Of a stretch of DNA of 64,000 bases, positions 60,673-64,000 are shown in pieces. The notes beneath the pieces were generated by a model. That model ran no database searches, was not told the DNA's origin, and saw only the letters and a program-made list of their open reading frames with translations. The DNA is from CAVONV01 sp963697355. GTDB taxonomy: Bacteria; Acidobacteriota; Vicinamibacteria; Marinacidobacterales; DATDRI01. The DNA lies in assembly GCA_963697355.1 (NCBI GenBank), contig CAVONV010000012.1:97019-161018 (forward strand), in the 5' to 3' direction. The position numbers were made by a program, and so were the translations under genes. Each line of letters begins with the position of its first letter. The first letter of the stretch is position 1.

Positions 60673-61113
60673 GATGGGGGAGGGACCATTTGACTTGAAC
60701 ACGCCAGACAAGAGACCGGTCACCACGAGACCATCACGCACGGCGAGAGTCGTTGCACTGCCGCGAGTGGGCGGACTCCGGCACAGGTACGAATGGCGGG
60801 AGGCCGCCTGAGAGGCAGACAGAATCTCGCCGCTCTCGTTCTGAATATTCTGAACAAGGGAGCGGGGGTTGTCCTCAACAACTCAAGCCAATCTCCTTGT
60901 GCTGTCGACCAGCGCAGGATCAGCCAAACTTGCAATCCTGAGCACCGTCTCGACCGCAAAGACTTTGCGACCCCTGGTCGTCCGGATTAATAATGACGAG
61001 GGAAAACGTTCTGCAGCTTGTTCCCTAAACCGACATCTCACGACCCCAGAACAACACGCTGTTCCCTAAATCAGCACGTCATGCCGGACACAACGTGTTT
61101 TCCACGCAGCAAG
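60673..61113. other. Gene-free interval with tandem repeat
   Basis: No gene recognised in these 440 bases. The right part (61013-61092) holds the dispersed repeat described below. Confidence 0.5.
61013..61092. repeat. Four-copy 20-bp repeat, same family as 1778-1856
   Basis: Four units start at about 61013, 61032, 61054 and 61074, with GCACGTCATG-type starts (degenerate: GCAGCTTG, GACATCTCAC, ACACGCTG) and TTCCCTAAAYC ends. The TTCCCTAAA core occurs twice, 41 bases apart. The unit matches the array 59 kb upstream. Confidence 0.65.
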
Positions 61114-61812
61114 CTAATGCGCCCACTTCTTCTCAGGAGATTGTTGAAGACTGTGCACCATGCCGAGTCGCAGCGGGAGTTCTTGGGTTGGGTCACGCGT
61201 TGATTGAGCTCGTTCCGGACCGAGCAAATCGTAGTCTCGGTTGACAACGGTGTAAACCGCTGCAGGCTCGGAGACTCGACCTGCAGAACGTCGATACCGC
61301 TCTATCACTTCCTTACCGTAGTCTCGTTCGGCGAGATACCCGTTGTGGCAACCACATAAAAAATGAACGTTATCAACGCTGTGGTCGTCACCACGGCCAT
61401 AGGGCTTGTGGTGGTGGAACTCGAGACCTTCTCGTTCGCTACATCGCCGACCGTCTTCTGCAACAAAAGTGCACTGATACTGATCACGTTTCGAGACCGC
61501 TCGCTTGACCGCGGCCGGGATATAGCGTGACGATGCCGACGTGTCGGTCTCTTCCAAATTTTTCCTGGGGGCCTTAGTCCTCCCAAAGCGCTTCGCTTCG
61601 AGCCTCTCGAGCTTCTCGGTCACGGCCTCCTCGATGATGGTTGCTATATCCCCATCCGGGACGGACGAGCGCATGAGTGCGCGCAGTCGATCGAGCTTAT
61701 CGCGGAACTCTGCGCCGGACGTGAACACGATTTTCCATCGAGCCGGAGCAATGGGTTTGACCACCGCAGGTGTGGCTCGAGGAGGAGCCGGTGGAGACGG
61801 TGCGATTTCCAT
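61114..61812 (-). CDS. HNH endonuclease, probably N-terminally truncated
   Basis: From the ATG at 61812 the product has 232 residues. WKIVFTSGAEFRDKLDRL and LMRSSVPDGDIATIIEEAVT are the helical middle part of the DUF222-associated HNH family. SRYIPAAVKRAVSKRDQYQC, GLEFHHHKPYGRG and NVHFLCGCHNGYLAERDYG form the complete HNH nuclease with its two cysteine pairs. The usual 150-residue N-terminal helical domain is absent, so the gene seems truncated; a TTG at 61932 adds 40 unmatched residues. The nuclease itself looks intact. Confidence 0.75.
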   Translation of the reverse strand: MEIAPSPPAPPRATPAVVKPIAPARWKIVFTSGAEFRDKLDRLRALMRSSVPDGDIATIIEEAVTEKLERLEAKRFGRTKAPRKNLEETDTSASSRYIPAAVKRAVSKRDQYQCTFVAEDGRRCSEREGLEFHHHKPYGRGDDHSVDNVHFLCGCHNGYLAERDYGKEVIERYRRSAGRVSEPAAVYTVVNRDYDLLGPERAQSTRDPTQELPLRLGMVHSLQQSPEKKWAH

Positions 61813-61998
61813 TTGTGGTTTTTGTTGCTCAGGTCCCGAGCTCGGTCCAACTCGGTCCGGCCCAGAACCTCTATTGAGTCGGTAGGACGTCGGCGTCGAT
61901 GGCGCGCAAAAAGGATGATACCCTGGACGCAATCTCGATTATCATGCAGCAGATCGGACGATCAACTACCAGGCTGGCGACACTATGAGGTGAAGCAC

Positions 61999-62619
61999 AT
62001 GGCGACGGTGAAGCTCGAGAATAAAGACTACCAGGTCGACGAACACGGATATCTGTATCCTCCCGAGCAGTGGGACGAGGATTTCGCCAATGGCATGGCG
62101 GCGGCACTCGGAATCTCATCGGGGTTGACCGAGCGGCACTGGAAGATTCTTCGCTATCTGAGGAAAAAGTTCATCGAGGAGAAAACGGTTCCTCTCGCAG
62201 CCCATATGTGCCTCGACAACGACACTACCCTGCAGGAGCTCCGCTCGCTCTTTCCCTCCGGGTACCATCGAGGCGCCTGCAAGATCGCAGGCATCAACTA
62301 CCGTTTCCTTCCTGTCCCCGCGGCCGCCAAGAAACCCCGTTACAAGCTGGACGAGCTCGGCTTTCTGGTGGACTTCACCGCATGGGACCTCGACTTCGTC
62401 GAGTATATGATGAAGGAGCTTGGAAGAGGAAGTCCGACCGACCGGCACTGGGACGTCATCCGTTACCTCCGCGATTACTACGAACAACACCACAACCTCC
62501 CAACGGTCTACGAAGCCTGTACCACAAACGATTTCAGCCTCAAGGATCTGTTGGAGTTGTTTCCGGACGGGTACCGCCGAGGCGCGTGCCGATTGGCCGG
62601 ACTGCCGTTCTACGGGTAG
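61999..62619 (+). CDS. Tandem DsrC/TusE-like sulfur-relay protein
   Basis: A 206-residue protein composed of two DsrC domains. Domain one (1-102) has YQVDEHGYLYPPEQWDEDFA, LTERHWKILRYLRKKF and LFPSGYHRGACKIAG; domain two (114-206) has YKLDELGFLVDFTAWDLDF, PTDRHWDVIRYLRDYYEQ and LFPDGYRRGACRLAG. Each keeps the internal cysteine (Cys94, Cys197), but the penultimate C-terminal cysteine that carries persulfide in DsrC and TusE is missing: domain two ends LPFYG. GAGGTGA lies 6 bases before the ATG. Normal DsrC has about 105-110 residues. A sulfur-transfer role is therefore doubtful; it may be regulatory. Confidence 0.85.
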   Translation: MATVKLENKDYQVDEHGYLYPPEQWDEDFANGMAAALGISSGLTERHWKILRYLRKKFIEEKTVPLAAHMCLDNDTTLQELRSLFPSGYHRGACKIAGINYRFLPVPAAAKKPRYKLDELGFLVDFTAWDLDFVEYMMKELGRGSPTDRHWDVIRYLRDYYEQHHNLPTVYEACTTNDFSLKDLLELFPDGYRRGACRLAGLPFYG

Positions 62620-62939
62620 CCGAGGCTCGCGTTGGGGACACCACCTACCGCCCGACCTGGGCGAGGGCGGGGACGTGGACAAGTGGTTCCACTTCTGAGC
62701 ATCCGAGAAGGCCTATATGGCAATGGCCATTCAGGTACAGAAATCTTCCTCATCCACCGTAGCGGACATGACCTCATGGACGGTCCCCTAGGCGGTTCGA
62801 GCGAGATTGCCCACAAGCTCGCGAAGGTATACAAAATGGGGTCCGAGCATTCTGGTAATGGTGAAGCTCCACAAGGTGTGAGGTACGTCTTCGAGAGACG
62901 TGTCAAAGTGTAGACCGGGACGTTTTTGACTCGGGTCTC
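62620..62939. other. Gene-free interval
   Basis: No supported gene. A short open frame on the plus strand (62632-62913) gives an unrecognised peptide with low-complexity start and lacks a clear ribosome-binding site. Confidence 0.4.
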
Positions 62940-63090
62940 CTAGCGGGAAAATACCCAACGGTCGGTGAGCCTTTGTACTCTTTCCAGCACCTTTGGAACG
63001 GCGGCTTCCACGTCGGGAGTGCGGTTTTCCGAGAAGCTCGAGAGGTCAGAAGCTTCGATGGCGAGCACGACGACCTCTTCGGGCACATGA
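62940..63090 (-). pseudogene. C-terminal remnant of a hydrogenase maturation protease
   Basis: About 48 codons read VPEEVVVLAIEASDLSSFSE then TPDVEAAVPKVLERVQ and stop at 62940. The PeEVVVlgIE(p)e...F(g/s)..L(T/S)p.v..a(v/i)p.a...v ending is typical of HyaD/HupD-type proteases. Its N-terminal part, with the metal-binding Glu/Asp, is missing; the sequence joins directly to a permease remnant. Confidence 0.5.
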
Positions 63091-63996
63091 GCAATGCCGC
63101 GATGGGTGTCAGCATTTGATCCAGCAAGGGATGCACGCGCACTTCGGATGCCGGTACCAGGGCAACATCCAAGTCTTTGTTGACGTCCGGATACGCCTGA
63201 GCAAGTCTGGCCGCGATTGTCGACATCTGTGAACGCGCTTGGTCGAGGGTGACACCATCCTTCAGCCGGCCGGTGAGAAACATCCATCGCCTTCCGCGCT
63301 CGCCCACACGCGAGTCGGTCGCAGGTATTCCATCCGTACCCTGCATACCCATGGGCTGGACTTCGTCAGCCATCATCGCGGGTACCCAAACCTCAGGAGA
63401 GAAGCCGGGCATCATACCGGTGAAGCTCGGCGGAACGACACCCACGACAGAGTACCGAATACCGTCGAGTCGGATGGACTCATCCAAGACGCTGGGACTG
63501 CTTCCTAAACGCCGCTGCCAAAAGCCATGGCTGATTAGGGCCACGGGATGGCTCCGCGGGGTTCGGTCTTCCTCGGGCGAAAGAGTCCTCCCGACGAGTG
63601 CGTCGATTCCCAGGACGTCGAAATAGTTGCCGGTGACGATTTCTCCGATCACGAGCTCCGAGCGGCCTTTTTGGTTGAAGCTCGCCACCATGAGGGAGTG
63701 GCCTACAAGGCCGGAGAAGACATCGTTCTCGTCCCGGTAGTCCACATAGTCCAGGTAGGAGTGAACGGCGTATTCCCCGAACACTCCGGCATTCGATCGG
63801 GAGGAGTAGACGCGGACGAGCTCATTGGGACGTTCTACCGGGGCGGGTCGCAGCAAAACGGCATTGACGACGCTGAAGATGGTCGTATTGAGGCCGATGC
63901 CCAAGGCGAGTGACGCAAGACGGCAACAGCGGTGAAGCCGGGGTTGGAAGCCAGCGCTCGAAAACCGTATTTGAGGTCTTTGAATATGTCTCTCAT
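63091..63996 (-). pseudogene. ADOP-type ABC permease remnant with frameshift and truncated C-terminus
   Basis: The start at 63996 gives MRDIFKDLKYGFRALASNPG and FTAVAVL, then needs a one-base correction near 63915 to reach LALGIGLNTTIFSVVNAVLL, the hallmark of the acidobacterial ADOP family. The periplasmic core domain follows (GNYFDVLGIDALVGR, VALISHGFWQRRLG, VVGVVPPSFTGM). At LDQMLTPIAALLM the family should continue with further membrane helices, but the frame enters the hydrogenase-protease remnant. The gene is thus inactive by two lesions. Confidence 0.8.
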
Positions 63997-64000
63997 GGCC

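Noticed and set aside
60720..60959. Minus-strand open frame in the gap before the 20-bp repeat
   Set aside because: Arg/Leu-rich, no family features, no ribosome-binding site.
1..64000. CRISPR array or cas genes
   Set aside because: No regularly spaced repeats with unique spacers; the two short tandem arrays have a 20-bp period without spacers.

Overview
The window looks like a chromosomal segment of a member of the Acidobacteriota or a close relative. This is inferred from gene content, not from a marker gene: an ADOP-type permease remnant, a Ser/Thr kinase fused to a formylglycine-enzyme-like domain, several PQQ-type beta-propeller proteins, twin S9 peptidases, many VapBC-type pairs, a pgsBCW set and a TonB receptor. 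Base composition is moderately GC-rich by eye. I saw no rRNA, tRNA or CRISPR array.

Layout. 1-5.5 kb: the end of a PQQ propeller gene, a DUF4388-PilZ protein, a secreted beta-sandwich protein, a TPR protein, a 243-bp element with 14-bp terminal inverted repeats, and a Bax-inhibitor-1 family membrane protein. 5.6-6.8 kb: an XRE regulator remnant facing a Fic protein. 7-15 kb: one minus-strand operon of glycosyltransferase, LuxE/PaaK-like ligase, LuxC-like aldehyde dehydrogenase, ABC ATPase and a large FtsX-type permease. 15-20.6 kb: a TonB receptor divergent from a kinase/FGE/hydrolase fusion. 20.6-23.2 kb: a beta-lactamase-fold remnant, a MazEF-like pair and a heavily frameshifted GMC oxidoreductase. 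23.2-29 kb: four lipoprotein-like genes and a sigma-54 activator. Two of these lipoproteins (CARDB domains) share leaders with sigma-54-like promoters and upstream palindromes. 29-37 kb: two M20 peptidases, two VapBC modules with palindromes at their starts, an ODP-type metallo-hydrolase, and two PQQ propeller genes, one frameshifted. 37.4-40.5 kb: a HemN/HemW-like radical SAM protein, a halogenase-like flavoprotein (frameshifted at a T7 run) and a hotdog thioesterase. 40.6-45.3 kb: two convergent S9 peptidases around a frameshifted NTF2-like gene. 45.4-48.2 kb: pgsB-pgsC-pgsW for poly-gamma-glutamate. 48.5-54.3 kb: an acyl-CoA dehydrogenase, an agmatinase-family enzyme, a PilT-like ATPase with a zinc-ribbon partner, a 5'-3' exonuclease and a 55-residue zinc-ribbon protein. 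54.3-59.4 kb: a DUF362 protein and an ECF sigma / anti-sigma / HEAT-repeat operon. 59.4-64 kb: a graveyard (transposase, NTF2-like, serine hydrolase, HNH, hydrogenase-protease and ADOP remnants) around an apparently intact gene with two fused DsrC domains.

The most promising candidates for something undescribed are four. The LuxE/LuxC/GT/ABC operon may be an aldehyde- or lipid-modifying export pathway. The sigma-54 unit controls twin CARDB lipoproteins. The tandem DsrC protein lacks the C-terminal cysteine. The ECF operon carries a HEAT protein with a Ser/Thr-Ser-Val motif in every repeat. Two short dispersed repeat families, with periods of about 20-21 bp and 9 bp, link distant intergenic regions. 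Several otherwise well-conserved genes carry single-base frameshifts, which may be real decay or assembly error; raw reads are needed to decide.
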